This document shows, in pieces, positions 23,973 through 36,325 of a stretch of DNA of 64,000 bases. The stretch is from Cadophora sp. MPI-SDFR-AT-0126 (taxonomy: Eukaryota > Ascomycota > Leotiomycetes > Helotiales > Ploettnerulaceae): positions 186,001 to 250,000 of the forward strand of contig JAGMVK010000013.1 of assembly GCA_020747065.1 (NCBI GenBank), given 5' to 3'. The translations under genes and the position numbers were made by a program. The notes beneath the pieces were generated by a model that ran no database searches, was not told the DNA's origin, and saw only the letters and a program-made list of their open reading frames with translations. The stretch's first letter is position 1. Each line of letters begins with the position of its first letter.

Positions 23973-25290
23973 TCACCTGTAGATGATATCAACATCCTCA
24001 AATTTTCGTAAATGCTCTCTGATCTTTGCTTCGGCCATATTAGTTTCAGTGGCGATTTGATCGAACGAATGACAGCCATCTAGATATTTTTGCATGATAT
24101 CCCCGCCTGTAATCTTGTTTTGTCCAGAAATCGGGGAAGATATGTATGCAGGTGAGACAGCATATTTCTGCACCCTGTATATGAGGCCCTTGATGACGCC
24201 AAATTGAATGAAGCGCCGTACATCCACGAAGTTCATGACAGGAAAACCTTGGTCGATATGAAGCTTTAGCCATTCTTTGACCGTCCGAGATGTGGTGAGC
24301 GAGGTGAAGAGACGGCAAAGATAGAAATTTGGGAGGCGGGGTCCGTTGATGTAGACGTAATTCGCGCACTCATCTTGCATGCCGTCTCTGTCCGCAATGA
24401 AGTCGTTAACTTCAGGAGTTGGAGCGTAGATGTTGCCAAAGAGGAAGAGGTCGAGCATGAGTATGGAGTCGTAGTAGAGGAGATGCTGAAGGGCGATCTT
24501 GGTCAAGTCCAGAGCTACGTCGGCATCGTGGGCTATTCGTCGAACGTCCTTAATGCCATCGATTTGCTTGATCACTTTCTTCATCGTCAAATCCCACGTG
24601 TCGTCCATGATTTCAAAGAATTTCATCGTGGAAATTGGGACATGCCATGACTTGACTGATGGTGGATGTCTATGATTCGGGAATAACTTCATGTTAATGG
24701 TGTTCGCGTCATCTAGAATTGTGAGTCGAAGTCATCCGAGAGCTTGGAAAACCCACCAACTGGTATCATGCACTCATTATAATTATTCAGATCTTCTTTA
24801 ATGATCTCAATCAAAGCTGCAATAGACCGCCGTTCCTGAGAATTCGAATGATCTTCTTGGCTCAGGTACTCATTCTGTATCTCCATCTCCGTGAAAGTGC
24901 TTGCTAATCGTCGAACCACAGCTTCATACGGAGCTTTATCCACCTCTACACCGATTACGATGCAGAAATTGAACATGAATTCATTTCGCGCGTACTTTTC
25001 ATCCTGAATACATACAGGGTGACCCAGTATGCGATACTTGTTTTCTGGTTCACAGATTGTTACGAAGCGGTTGCAGAAAGCCTGTCTCGGAATGATGTAT
25101 TCAGCCATGGTCTCGAAGTCGAAGAGACGAGGCTTATCGACGTCCGGCTCGGGCACAATACATCCTGGAGGGCTTTGGTGCACTACTTTGGTGCCTTCGC
25201 GATATTAATTAGAACGAGGTGCCGTAGCTAGAAGTGAGATGACGTGCCTTGTTCGGACAAAAAGCGGGCGAAAAAGATCCCCTGAATCAT
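23973..25290 (-). CDS. NPR2: Nitrogen permease regulator 2 (Nprl2), GATOR1/SEACIT subunit
   Basis: Three exons (25290-25248, 25194-24757, 24712-23973) give 406 residues, close to human NPRL2 (380). NPR2 with NPR3 and IML1 forms the SEACIT/GATOR1 complex on the vacuole or lysosome, the GTPase-activating brake on TORC1 when amino acids are scarce. Recognisable stretches are MIQGIFFARFLSEQGTKVVH at the N-terminus, ILGHPVCIQDEKYARNEFMF and then NFCIVIG in the longin-like part, DLTKIALQHLLYYDSILMLD, and near the end YLDGCHSFDQIATETNM. Intron 2 (24756-24713, 44 nt) is GT-AG. Intron 1 (25247-25195, 53 nt) fits only as GC-AG: CAAG|GCACGT..GCGAAG|GCACC restores GTKVVHQSPPGC exactly. The start at 25290 matches the family N-terminus. 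The gene is head to head with the methyltransferase, 539 bp apart. Confidence 0.93.
25195..25247 (-). other. GC-AG intron in NPR2
   Basis: The 53-nt intron begins GCACGT after CAAG and ends GCGAAG, with TTCTAAT as a possible branch site. The upstream AG| matches the strong exon end usual for GC donors. No GT donor gives the conserved reading GTKVVHQ. Confidence 0.75.
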
Positions 25291-25829
25291 TCTCAATCCC
25301 TCAATCTGAGTAGCGCTCTAGGGTACCGTTTTCAGTATACAGGATTTCTGCTGTTGGTGTTGGTCGACCACCAGAATGTCGTCTGGATCAAAGGTTCAGG
25401 GTGGATCGGTTTCTGTCGGCCCGGAGCTTGCCGATGATTGGTCCGCCTGACGACATGTCAATTTCTTCACTTTGAACATCTTCTCCTTGCAATGTCATAG
25501 AACAACCCGACGATATAGAACAGTATTAGTTGTGCTTTCGCCGCGAGTATTTGAATTATCATCTCTTTAGACCTGGCTGTCCTTACCTTACCAATCATCT
25601 CAGCAGCACTCGCCACTCGAACAGCTTCTGCACATGAATATTGGTCAGATTCGTTTCAGGGCTATGAAAAATATAGTGCGATTGATGACAGTTGTCAGGT
25701 CGCGCCAATATTGAAAGGTTACTAAATATCGATCATTTGAGCTCGATTGACGCCAATTAATTCAAGGTTGACTCTAGACGACTTCTCTAAGCGGGCTTCG
25801 ACTGAAAATCGTGAAACAACGCCTTCATC
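25291..25829. promoter_or_regulatory. Divergent promoter region NPR2 / methyltransferase
   Basis: A 539-bp region between two genes transcribed outward. It must contain both promoters and 5' leaders. A small frame opening at about 25465 on the minus strand is only about 20 codons long. No convincing binding-site cluster is seen. Confidence 0.6.
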
Positions 25830-27071
25830 ATGGAAGTCCCCAGCCTTCGACGAAACCCCTCGTATGGGACAATCCTTCAAGCTCTTCAGTCTCTCCAACT
25901 GAAACCAACCTCATGGGACGAGCCTTCTGTTCCCGAAGTCACCACCGCCGGGAGCGATGGATCTGCCAACATGTTCCTCATCTCGGTCATCATGAGCGAT
26001 TTCGAATGGCTCCAAGAGCTGAAGGATGACTCCGGCGTGGTGTTAACGATTGATGAGCAGAGAGAGAAGCTGATCAAAGAAGCCAGCAGCCGGATATCAG
26101 AACGCTGTGGCCGATCGGGTAAGTCATCGTCCCAGTCGCCAGGCGTAACCTTGCTCATTCTTGAATGGATATAGCTGCAGGAGAAATGACTCGCACTTGG
26201 GTCATTCCGAGGTCACTGGGTTTGCCAGAAATCCAATTCGACATTCGGGAGCCTCCACTTATCGGAGACCAGATCGGCTTGAAGACTTGGGGCACTTCCT
26301 ATGTTCTCGCCAAGAGGTTGGAATATATCGGCTCTCAGTATCTTGGTTCTATATTAAACAGCCAGACGCCTTCAAACCATCCGAAAATCTTGGAGCTAGG
26401 AGCTGGTACTGGTCTGGTGAGTTGACTTTCTCAGCTACGTCCGACTTCCCTGCGCTCTCTGCCCCGCCTATTTTTTTTCTTCTTTTTTTCTTCACTTCGG
26501 GCCTGTATTGACAAAGCAAGGTTGGCATGGCTGCTGCCGCGGTATGGAAATCGTCTGTTCTTCTTACAGATCTTGAAGATATACAAGAGAACCTGATCTT
26601 CAACATCAACAAGAACTTATCCACAGTCACCAACCTGGATGGGAGGATCGCGAGTGACGTACTCGACTGGAGAAGACCTCAGCGCGCCTTGCCGTCATTC
26701 GAAAGCAAGGAGTTCGAGGTATGTTTCTTCCTTTCGTACAGCACTTATGCTTATCATTCTAGATGATTATCGTGGCGGATCCAATGTACGATGATGAACA
26801 CCCTGATCTAGTTGCAAATATGGTGATGAGGTTCTTGAAGGGAGGAACCGAGTCAAGAGCACTGGTAGCTATTCCTCTGCGCGATGCACACACTAAACGT
26901 ATGGCACGGCACTTCTCTACTATATTGGAGAACACAGGTTTCGGCGTGGTGTACCAGGATCATGAAGCCTGTAAGGACGATTGGACCTCAGCCGAAGAAG
27001 TTCAAGTCCAGTGGACAATATGGCGTCGCACGGATGTGGACACTGCCCTTGATGGCTCGAATTCGTTTTGA
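25830..27071 (+). CDS. Family-16 SAM-dependent protein methyltransferase (EFM2/Rrg1-like)
   Basis: Four exons (25830-26118, 26175-26416, 26521-26718, 26763-27071; introns 56, 104 and 44 nt) encode 345 residues. The Rossmann-fold SAM-binding motif I, ILELGAGTGLVGMAAAAVW, spans the exon 2/3 junction near residue 175. Acidic loop LLTDLED follows, and MIIVADPMYDDEHP at about 244-256 carries the DxxY motif typical of the METTL21/FAM86/EFM group (Methyltransf_16). These enzymes methylate lysines, often of elongation factors or chaperones. The N-terminal ~150 residues form the family's accessory domain with a WGTSYVLAKRL segment that helps dock substrate. Fungal relatives are annotated glucose-inducible Rrg1 or EFM2; the exact orthology cannot be decided here. 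A pyrimidine tract at 26470-26490 lies within intron 2. Cytosolic location is expected. Confidence 0.87.
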
Positions 27072-27997
27072 TTTGATCCTAATATTAAATAGAGTGTAAG
27101 TGTATGGAAGGTGACCTGTGATCTTGTTGAAATCCGATAAACACGGGACATGAGATAACTCTCCCTGGTGAGTGCAACACGCACTCGAACAACCCGTACA
27201 ACACAAAGACTTGGAGCCACGACCTCATCTCTGCTTTGCTGGTTTCACTCTTTGCTTTCCTTTCTGCTTCGCCTTCGTCTCGTCTTGCTCTCATCACAAA
27301 GCCACCTGCGTACCTTTCGCCACGATTCCAATACATTCATCGCAGCAGGGGCAGTGGTTCTTCGAATCGCGATTCTTCAGAGCACGAAATTTTTGCAGAA
27401 GCTTATCATGCCTGTTGGTAGCTCTCCGTTACGTGTGGTGTTGCTGTAGCCATATTCTGAGGTGCCGTCCTTGAATCTCGTGCTATTCAAGCTCTCCCAC
27501 TCACCTCCCTCACTGCACGCCAACACCAACTTTTTATCGAAGTCATAGTCGCGCGCTGCCTTACCGAAAATTAATTCTCACCATTGCTGTCTTAGAGGTG
27601 AATGGAACACAACAAATCCTGTGATTCGTCAAGTGCAGCATCTTGAGTCCTCAACAATAGGAAAGTCTCGCTTACCAAAGCCTCATCTCGCCCCCAGAAC
27701 TCTTCCCCGTCCTCGACTTCGACTCCATCTTCTACACAACCACGTCGACGAACGAAACGCGCAGCTCCGCAAAACAACGAAAAGGATAGCGCACTCCTTT
27801 GCGGTACTGTACAATACATATTCGCATCTTGCATTTGCTCTGGAGCATTTGAAGAACGACGATATCGATCTACTGTCCCACCACAAATACCACCCGCTCA
27901 CCTTCGAGATCGACATCTTCCAAACCTCTTTTACGACCCATCATCCCCCATAATCATAATCACAAAGCTCACACGCTCTCCATCATCCACCGCAAGC
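27072..27997. other. Intergenic / untranslated region
   Basis: About 0.9 kb: the 3' flank of the methyltransferase and a C-rich leader before the next gene. A 110-codon frame at 27621-27953 is Arg/His/Leu-rich with no domain and probably lies within the 5' leader or promoter. It could act as an upstream ORF if transcribed, but that is not shown. Confidence 0.5.
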
Positions 27998-30900
27998 ATG
28001 GTCGGAACCGCAAAATGGCAAGATGAGTGGGTGGCACACATTTTCGTATGCAAGCGCACCAACATGTCAAATAACGACATCGCCAAGTCTCTCCGCGAAC
28101 GCTTCCCTCGTACAAAGGATTTCAATGCTGGTGGTGTCAAGTACGTCTTGGGGAATTGGAAGGATCCTACGTATGATAACCTTTCTTGAATCATCGCAGA
28201 TTTGCTGACTCGATCCCCCAGGCGCTCAAATGACCAAGTCCTAGATGGCGGCGTCAAGAAAAAGAAATCCGCGAAAGCTCTGAAGCCATCGGCAGGATTA
28301 GAGAGAGCGCTAGACGATGCTCTCGGCATGGGTTCACCATCTGTCTCCGACAAATTATTTAGTCCCACTACCCAAAGCCACCCCAAGGTTGCTAGTAGCG
28401 GACAGACCACCTCCAGACCCGACAACCCACGATCGATGACCATGCTCGCTTCTCAAAATTCCTTAACACCAAGTCCTATGCAAAGCGAGATGGCCAGTAT
28501 GGCGTATCCCAACATGCCTGGTTCTCAAGCTTATCCCAATGGTTCTTCCAATCGTGGAGGACAACGATACCCTGTTGCTACGACCGCAGGCTCAAGCATT
28601 GAGGATCCTTACGCCATTGATGACGGTGGAAAAGATGTTGCAGCCCAAAACAAGCAGGGATCATCTCACAACCAACAACACCTGAATCCATACAAGATGG
28701 GCGACCCCAGTTATCCACAGCAATACAACTACTCTCGCCTCCAGCTCCAGAATGGTCAAAAGCGTCCTGCAATGAGCAGTCAGATGACTGGCTACATGAA
28801 TGAGCAGACCCAGAATGTACGCGGAGGGTTCAGAAATCCTGCTCGAGTTGGATTGGACTTAGCTGGCCAATTCTCTCCTCGCGGCTGTACTCTGCAAAAT
28901 TTCTTCACACAGCCCTACAAGCAAGCAAGCTCTCAGGGTCCAGCGCAACTGTATCAAGCTTCCCATGGTCTTTCGAACACGAACAGTCCTTCTATCTATC
29001 GTAATTCTGGAGGCAACTTTGCCACTGGAAATGCTGGTATCAATCATGGTCTTCCAACCGCGTCAAAGTCTGGATCTGGTAACAATATGCATATTCAGGG
29101 CCATCAGCCAACCTCCCACCAGGGCATGTTCGGTCCGCAGAACGATCAAACTATGATGGGCAACGTCAATAACGTGTCCGGTACTGGCCGCAACGATACC
29201 AACTTTACTAGTGGAAGTCGCCCTCCTGGAACACCCCAGAGACGCCCCGAAAGCCAGAACATGCAAGAGCACTCATCATCAAAACCTCTTCGTGCCCTAG
29301 ATGAATTTGATTTCAATGAAGCAGAACGATTCTTCCCTGAGCATCATCTGTTTGGTGCCGTGGGCGACCCTTACGCCAGTTCTGTTTCTATGCCTCAGAC
29401 CGAGTCTTGTTACCAGAATGGGGGAAAGCGCAAGCGCCAGGAGGAAGGTCCCGGCCAGATCCAGATGTCAGCAGTCACAGGAGCGCACAGCAACAGTGAC
29501 CAACAGACTAGCCAATCAAAGCGTCAGAAGAAGGATGATTCTGGTGCTATGATGGCGGGTGGCGGGGAACGACATTGTCAAACCAGCCAAGCAACGTCTC
29601 AATTCTCCATGCGAGGTCCAGTAGCCACAGCTGGGCCAGTCCAACCTAAGAGAACAGCTGTTGTAGGCTCTGAAGATCTGGGCTACAATGAAAAGGCCCT
29701 TCGCCTATTGCAGCATGGTAAGGACGGTCAAGTTCTTCGTGATGGTCCAAGTCTTTGGAAAAGACATCAGGAGTTCTTGCAAGATTTGATGAACGACCAA
29801 GAGCAACAGTTCCTGACTCCCATCCAGCAAAAATGTGCAGCCATGTATTCCAATCAGCTCAAAAAATTTATGGAAGCTTCGCAGACAAATCCTGGTACAA
29901 ATACTCCAACATTGCATCCGCGACGAGGCGGCGAGCTAGCGCAAGGAAGTCATGTCAGCGGTATTCCCAATTCAAGCTTATCCTATGCAGAACAAGAGGA
30001 GCAATTCAGACGCTTGGAAGAGAAAGTCCCCATGGGTATCAATGCAGTTAGCGCTCAAGCACCGATCTTCCAACCTAGTCAGAATGCTGCCCAAAGAATT
30101 GTCGGAAACATCCACATGATTGGCAAGTTTTCGAGCTCGCCACTAAGCTCTAGCACCAGCGGTGCAGGTATTGCTCCACCTCAATCTACGACCTATATGA
30201 ATAGAGCAGAAGTATCGCCTCCTCAGACTGTCCGGGTAGCTGGACATAAGTTCGATGGTCCTCCTGTCTCTCAACCTACGCCAAACATGAATCGTCCTGC
30301 CACAGCCCCTGCTCAGCCATCTCACGTCCCTGAACGCGGCGCCACGATCGGTACCAAGTCACAGCCCCCAGAACATTTCAATAGGCCCATGTCTGCTCCT
30401 CAACGTAGTCAATCGAACGGAAATGGGGCCAATACTATGAGAAATACTGGTGGATCCCTTCCAAAGTCCAGCATGGGAAGACCAAGCACCGTGTCCAGCG
30501 TTTCTGTCGCCCAAACGGCTACCAATCCAGCTGGGCTCAATACCATGCAGGTTGCTACTCCTCAGCTGGCTTCAATTTCTACGCCGAAGTCCACCCCTCC
30601 GTCTGGTCCCACTGCTCGACCTCCGCTGATCCCGCGGAGCTCAGCAAGTATGCATCTTCCGCAGACACAGCAGGGCCAAGGATACAGTATGAACCGCGGA
30701 GTCCAAGCCTCAAATTATCAGCAAGCTCAGTTCAATATCTCCAGAGCTAACACATCATCCTCAACTGACGGCCCATATCAAAGTCCATACATGCCCAGCG
30801 TAGAGTCTAGATCAAGTGCCACACCTAGTCCACAGCCTATGCATGATCAATCATTGAATCGGGCGGTGATAAGCGCTGTGGCCGGTGGTACTTCGGCGCC

Positions 30901-32826
30901 GGCGCAGATTTCCGGTACCAAGACACCAAGTCCAGGCTCAAAATCGGGACCTGGCTCGGAACAAAACTCTTCGTCTCCCACAGTATCTCCTTCATCAGGA
31001 AGCGAAGGTGCCATCGGTGGAATTGAGATTATTAATGGTGTTCCTATCGACCTTGGCAATGCGAACATGGTTGAGCTCGCGGCTCCTATCTTTCACCAGC
31101 ATTTCACATTTCCCACTGAGCGCGAAGGCTGGAAAGTCACGTTGAACCACATCGATGAGAAGTACACACTCGTCCAAGGCAATAATATTATTATTATTGC
31201 TGGAGCTCAGTTCATGGACGGCGTTACATGGCCAAACATGTCAAATCAGGCGGTTGCGAGCAGTGGATCGAAGACGACCGCTCCAAAGCCAAGACGTAGG
31301 GCTCCAGCAAAAAAGACATCTGTCCCGTCATCCGCCACTGCTACCACCAATGCCACGGCAGCTCCTACTAACCCATCTTCCCGACCTCGAACTTCAACTA
31401 CCACGGTCCCTGCACCATCTCATCCACCCCTCTGGCCAGGGGAAAAGCTACTCACCACGGCATCTACGAAGAACACCTCCACTTTTCCACAGCCAACTGC
31501 ACCCATCAACGTCCAGAACAAGCCGGATCTTCACCTCGAATTGAAGAATGTCAGCTCAGAGACCTCTATGCCCCAAGCTGGACAAGTTGAAAAGCAGACC
31601 GAAGCCGAATCTCCTAAGGTCTTTACCGAGTCGAGCGGTGACTCGATTGGAGAATTCGACGGATATGACGATGATGATCTCTTTGGAGACGGCGAGGTAT
31701 TCTATCAAGGAAACAATAACAATCAAGACATCTCGGATGTCTCTGTGCGATCAGGGGACCAAACCTCAGACCCATCATCACCCCGCAGGACTCTTCCGAA
31801 CCCCGGAGGCCCTTCTCCGCCACCTAAGGTCACAGCGAATGACGCTCATCCAGAAGGCGAAAATCTGTCTTTTTTGGACCATCCTCAGCCAGCTAACGGG
31901 GAGATTTTAACACCAAAGAGCATCATTTTGAGTCCGACCAGCACACAAGAAGCTAGCAATGATGCTTCTCCCGAAGCACAACCTCGTCATGTCCATTTCG
32001 AAGACCCAAAGCCGGTAGAGGGGGATATATTGACCTCCGAAAATCAAGTCGAGTGGCGAGCACGTCACCCAATTTACCAGCCACCAAACCCTTTTGCAAA
32101 TGCGAAGAAGAACCCTTCATTACCGCGTCAATTTTCTCCAAAAACTACTCCAAAATCAAAGAAGGTCGATGAGCCAATGCTGTGGGAGAATTTGAGTAAA
32201 CTTGAGCAAGAATGGGCTCTTGAAAGACAGGCGAAGTGGTTGCAAGATGTCTTCCCAAACTTTCCTTCGCTGGAGAGACTTGATGTCAACTGCATCAACA
32301 GACCGCCTACTGAGGGCATAGATATCGATGCCATTTCAGTGGACTGGGAGAGCGTACCAGAATGGAGCAGTAGGGAAAGATTGCAGGCACTTATCAGAGA
32401 GGATTTTGACGATCACGGCGATACCAATGTCAGAAACGCTTTGAGGATGCTTGCCTATGTTCGGAAATGGGGAGAGCGTAAGTTCCTTTCTTTTAACGAC
32501 TTAAAAAGAACCTGACTGATCGTAGTTGGATAGTGTGTACACAATTCGATGAGTGCGGCAGGCCGATCATGGACGCCCCGCCAGATCCCTCTCGGAAGGC
32601 TTACAACGAGCAGATGAGAGTGGATCTGGCCGGCGTCGGTGCGAAGTCAAAGGCAACTGCCGATTTTGCGTATCATATGGTCAATGAGAGTGATAGCACA
32701 GAATATGAGCTCGCACACTTAGACTATCCCGGAGTTAATCCCTTCATGGACTGCGCGAGAAAGATGGATGAGTTCGAACGGAGTGTCAGTGTTGGAGGAG
32801 TATTCGGAACCATCAAGCGTGACTGA
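27998..32826 (+). CDS. Large low-complexity protein of unknown function (1573 aa)
   Basis: Three exons: 27998-28170, 28222-32477 and 32534-32826. The first intron (51 nt) joins NWKDPT to RSNDQVLD. The second (56 nt) uses GTAAGT and the acceptor ending at 32533, because the earlier TAG acceptor at 32525 would create an in-frame stop. The N-terminal 60 residues are compact and conserved-looking (WQDEWVAHIFVCKRTNMSNNDIAKSLRERFP), reminiscent of a small helical domain. Residues about 60-1350 are Ser/Pro/Gln/Asn-rich and presumably disordered, with basic KRKR and KRQKK patches near 410-445 suggesting a nuclear location. A more ordered block lies near 945-1020 (IEIINGVPIDLGNANMVELA onward) and a folded C-terminus near 1390-1573. 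No known family is recognised. The architecture fits a transcription or chromatin scaffold, but that is inference. Confidence 0.82.
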
Positions 32827-33602
32827 GTGCGGTGGGGAGTTTTTCATTGATGAGAAAACATGACAGAAGCAGTATTGAGGAAGGAGGGATATTTCCGGTA
32901 CTACATGTTTTGGATGCGCTAAGGCAGTTGGGGATTTATCAATAACAGAAGCGGAGGATGTCTCCGGCAGTCCACTTTTAGACGGCTCGAGGGCAGAATT
33001 ACATCAGAACAGGAGTGGAGGATAATTCCGGTGCTCCAATAGGCGGGTTGGACGGGCCGAGGGGAGGATGCAGCGCCGAGAACGCGATGCAATGTTTCAA
33101 ACTTACGACTTGAACAGTGACGAGCAGCCGTTGGATCCCGTAGGACATGTTAAGATAGGGTTTCTTTGTTCTCTTCTTTTTATTTTCTTCTTAGATTCTT
33201 TTCTTGTGTCATTTTGGGCATGGCATTTGGGGACTGAGCATAGGATTGGCGTTATGAGGTTTTACAATTTCTGGCAGCATAAGCACGGGACAGGATAGAG
33301 AGAGAGACAGATCAAGGAGCCTTTCGTGTTAGACCGGATCAGTCTATAGAACTAGAACTTTCAGTCCATTACATACAGAGAACAAGATACAGTAGACTCC
33401 TATAATGACTTTACTCTTCTTTTTGGAATTCTGTGAAGCAGCCCACTCGTGCTTGCTGTGATATCATTATGCGTTGGGAGTTTTGTCGAGGCCAGCAAAG
33501 CTATGCCTTCGTCGAAGAGCTTCCAATCTATGTCGAGCCTCGTTTTGCCTCGGCCACGTTTTGTCATAAGCAGATGCTTCGGCTGGGTGATGAGGCGGGA
33601 AG
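32827..33602. other. Convergent intergenic region with imperfect repeats
   Basis: About 0.8 kb between the 3' ends of the 1573-aa gene and BTA1. Between about 32863 and 33060 a motif recurs three times, roughly CAGAAGCGGAGGATGTCTCC, CAGAAGCAGTATTGAGGAAG and CAGAACAGGAGTGGAGGATA, each followed by TTCCGG- or TCTCCGG-type sequence that could pair as a small hairpin. A short frame at 33068-33298 with a hydrophobic run has no homologue I recognise. Confidence 0.45.
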
Positions 33603-36325
33603 TCAGATCTCGAGGGATTCGAGATCTACTGAACTGGACCGAGTCACGCGAGGGGTCGATAGGACGATAGCCTCGACTTTTGTGAGCAGCCAGCAGGAAG
33701 CATACATGTTGACCCTGTTTGACGTCAGCAATTTGTGCTTGTCCTACAAGCACAAGGATAGGATTGCTAACCTGTCAATACATGCCCCAGCAATTCTCGC
33801 ACCGACTCTCTTCCCTTGAAATCCCAGCGACTCAAACCTCGAAATATACCAAGGCGTCAGTGCCGCACTTCTCAACAACACTCTCCCACCCATCTTCAAT
33901 GTACGATTCAACTTCTCAATCTGCCTCTCTGCTTCAGCAGATCCAGGATCAAACCAATCCATACTATCCATGACAACAGCAACAGTCAATGTCCCCGGCG
34001 TGAGCCTCGACACAACCTCGTTGATTTCGTCCGTATGGATTCTCAGCCCGTCGAACGCGTTCCCCTTCGACAGCTTCTGGTGCGACTTTGGCTGGAGATA
34101 ATCTGGGTGACAGCGCTGTGAGTAGCTGCCCTGAAGACATACGAGATAATACGGGTTGTCTTCGCCGATCAGCGAGTTATTGATGACTGGATCGAGCGTC
34201 TGGACCATGTATTCCCAGACTGCTTTGCCACGGCTGGAACTCAGTTCCTTCTCTGAATGGCCAAGAGGGCTTGCATCTGCTGAGCTCTCTGAAATCGACT
34301 CAGATGCCAGGTAGTCGGCTTCTAGCATGGCGAGTTGGTTGTGCGGTACGCCCAGAGCTGCCCAGAGGAACTTTTCCTGGGAAACGACGAGATAGGAGAA
34401 GATGCGGGACATGATTATGGGACGGATTCTCGTTGTCCAGATCTCGCGCTGCTCATTAAGAGTCTTGGCGGATAGGAGAGCTTTGATCTGGCTGCTAAAG
34501 CGGAGGGTCGTGGCTAAGAGACGGATGACACGAATTGCGTGTCTGGATCCACCTGTCTCGTACAGTCCCCTTCCTTGTGTAGAGGTAAAGACATGCGTGT
34601 TGTTCAACCAGTACTGGAACGCACGAGACGACATGTGAGGCGAAATTCTCGAAATCAGAAGCTCGCGGAAGTTGGGATGCTTGCCTTGTCCAAAGAGCTT
34701 CCAGACATCGGCGTACGGTAACGCAGTGAAAGAAGCGACTTTAAGTTCCAAGAGGTGGTTCTGGTTAGGATTGAGATCTACAGCGTGGATTCGGGCTGGG
34801 GAGTTGAGTGCATAAGAGAGAATATTGTCGCCTGCTGAAGTGATGGCGAGGACTACGTCCGAGGATGTAAGCTTTAGGAGACGGTGGTCAACCCGGGTAT
34901 CTTCCCACGTAAAGGCGTAGATGAACTCGTGGCCAAACTGGGTGTGCTTTTTGAGCTGATCATCGTAGTGGATACGCCAGTGGTGGCTCTGATAGAAGAA
35001 TGATGGAAGAGGAAGATTGGCCGAGAGATTAATGATCGCAGCATCGTATGCTTTCGATCTCAGCTCTGGAGGAGTAGCGTTCTCAACAGTCCGGGAGAGA
35101 GCATTCGTGTGATTCATGGGCGACAGGTATGGTGATTCAGTTGCTGCTGCATCTAGGCGTTCGACAATTTCGGTGGGATAGTTGGCAGAACCTGACGTTG
35201 AGGGCCGTTTGGGAGATCCAATCCAGACGTAGTAGGGAATAGAACCAAGAAGGACGTTCCGTGAATCAGCACTAAGAACGGTGCCGAATCGATACTCAAG
35301 GTAGTCTCTGCGACCGGCCTCAAGGCCAACTCGATCTATGTCAAACCAGGCCCTCCAGAAAAGTCGTCCAAACCAGTTGACATGGCGGTTGATCACCCCA
35401 CCTGTGTAATTCCTGCAACTCAAATCCACTATGGATTGAACATAGAAGTCAACAACTCCAATGACGCCGGTAGGAGCAAGAAGGCACGTCAGAGAATCAA
35501 TGACTGAGTAAAAATCGGGCTACTCCAATTAGTCGAAGAGTTTCTGATGCGGATGATTCACTCACAATCATAGACAGACTGTAGGACAGAGTGATGAGAT
35601 CGGCACCACCGACACTGGCACTGTTGTCTGAGAAATAGCTCGGCGGAAGAGCGAAGCCAATATCAGTATTGACATCTATACTCTCGTGATCCTCAAGACG
35701 GAATGTTCGTGCATCCTGGCAAACGACTTTCACATTTGCCCATCCTAGGCGTCTGAATCGCTTCTGAGCAACTTCGCAGAGCGAGGGAGAGAAATCGACG
35801 AGATAGACACTTGAGAAGAAATTTTCGACATCGACATATTCAGACATGGCTTCTATATTCCAGCCCGTTCCTCCTCCGATCTATCAAAGAAATGATCAAC
35901 ATGGATTTGACCGGCCAGAAGAACACACTTACATCTACCCAGATGCGCTTCGGGTCATGTGTACGCTCCCTGGCAGCCTTATGCACGAGTTGAGCAGCGA
36001 CCAAGCCAAGCATATCCTCGCGACCTCTTAGCAACCTCTTTCTAGTCGCATCATACACACCAGCTTGCGCCTTATAGAAGCTCTCCAAGGCATCCTGCTG
36101 GCCATTACCGGTGCCATCACCAGTATGCGGCTTCAAGAACGAAGCGTAAAAAAAGCGCAGAAACGACCCGAAAGCCGTGAGGTTCTCATCTGCGACCTTC
36201 TTGGATCTAGAGGAGCGGAAAGTTGCGGCGAAGATTCCGCCTATGAGAAGAACGAGTGCTGCTCCTACGAGGATGATCTGGGTGTGGGGATCCCGAGCGA
36301 GGATGCTAGGGGTAAGAGAAGCCAT
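33603..36325 (-). CDS. BTA1: Betaine lipid (DGTS) synthase, BtaB-BtaA fusion
   Basis: Four exons (36325-35933, 35880-35566, 35519-33772, 33714-33603; introns 52, 46 and 57 nt) give 855 residues. The enzyme makes the phosphorus-free membrane lipid diacylglyceryl-trimethylhomoserine from diacylglycerol and SAM. The N-terminus has one membrane segment (IILVGAALVLLIGGIFAATF). The BtaB-like N-methyltransferase domain follows with motif I VDIGGGTGWNIEAM at about 130-143. The C-terminal half is BtaA-like (3-amino-3-carboxypropyl transferase) with LAITSAGDNILSYAL and HAVDLNPNQNHLLELK, then RVNMYASCW near the end. The order methyltransferase first, BtaA second is the fungal order, opposite to that of Chlamydomonas. 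The last intron was placed so that ACIDR joins VNMYAS. In fungi such enzymes replace phosphatidylcholine under phosphate limitation. Confidence 0.92.

Noticed and set aside
33400..33753. 117-codon minus-strand frame at the end of BTA1
   Set aside because: Runs through the last BTA1 intron in another frame; the spliced reading RVNMYASCW is the conserved one.
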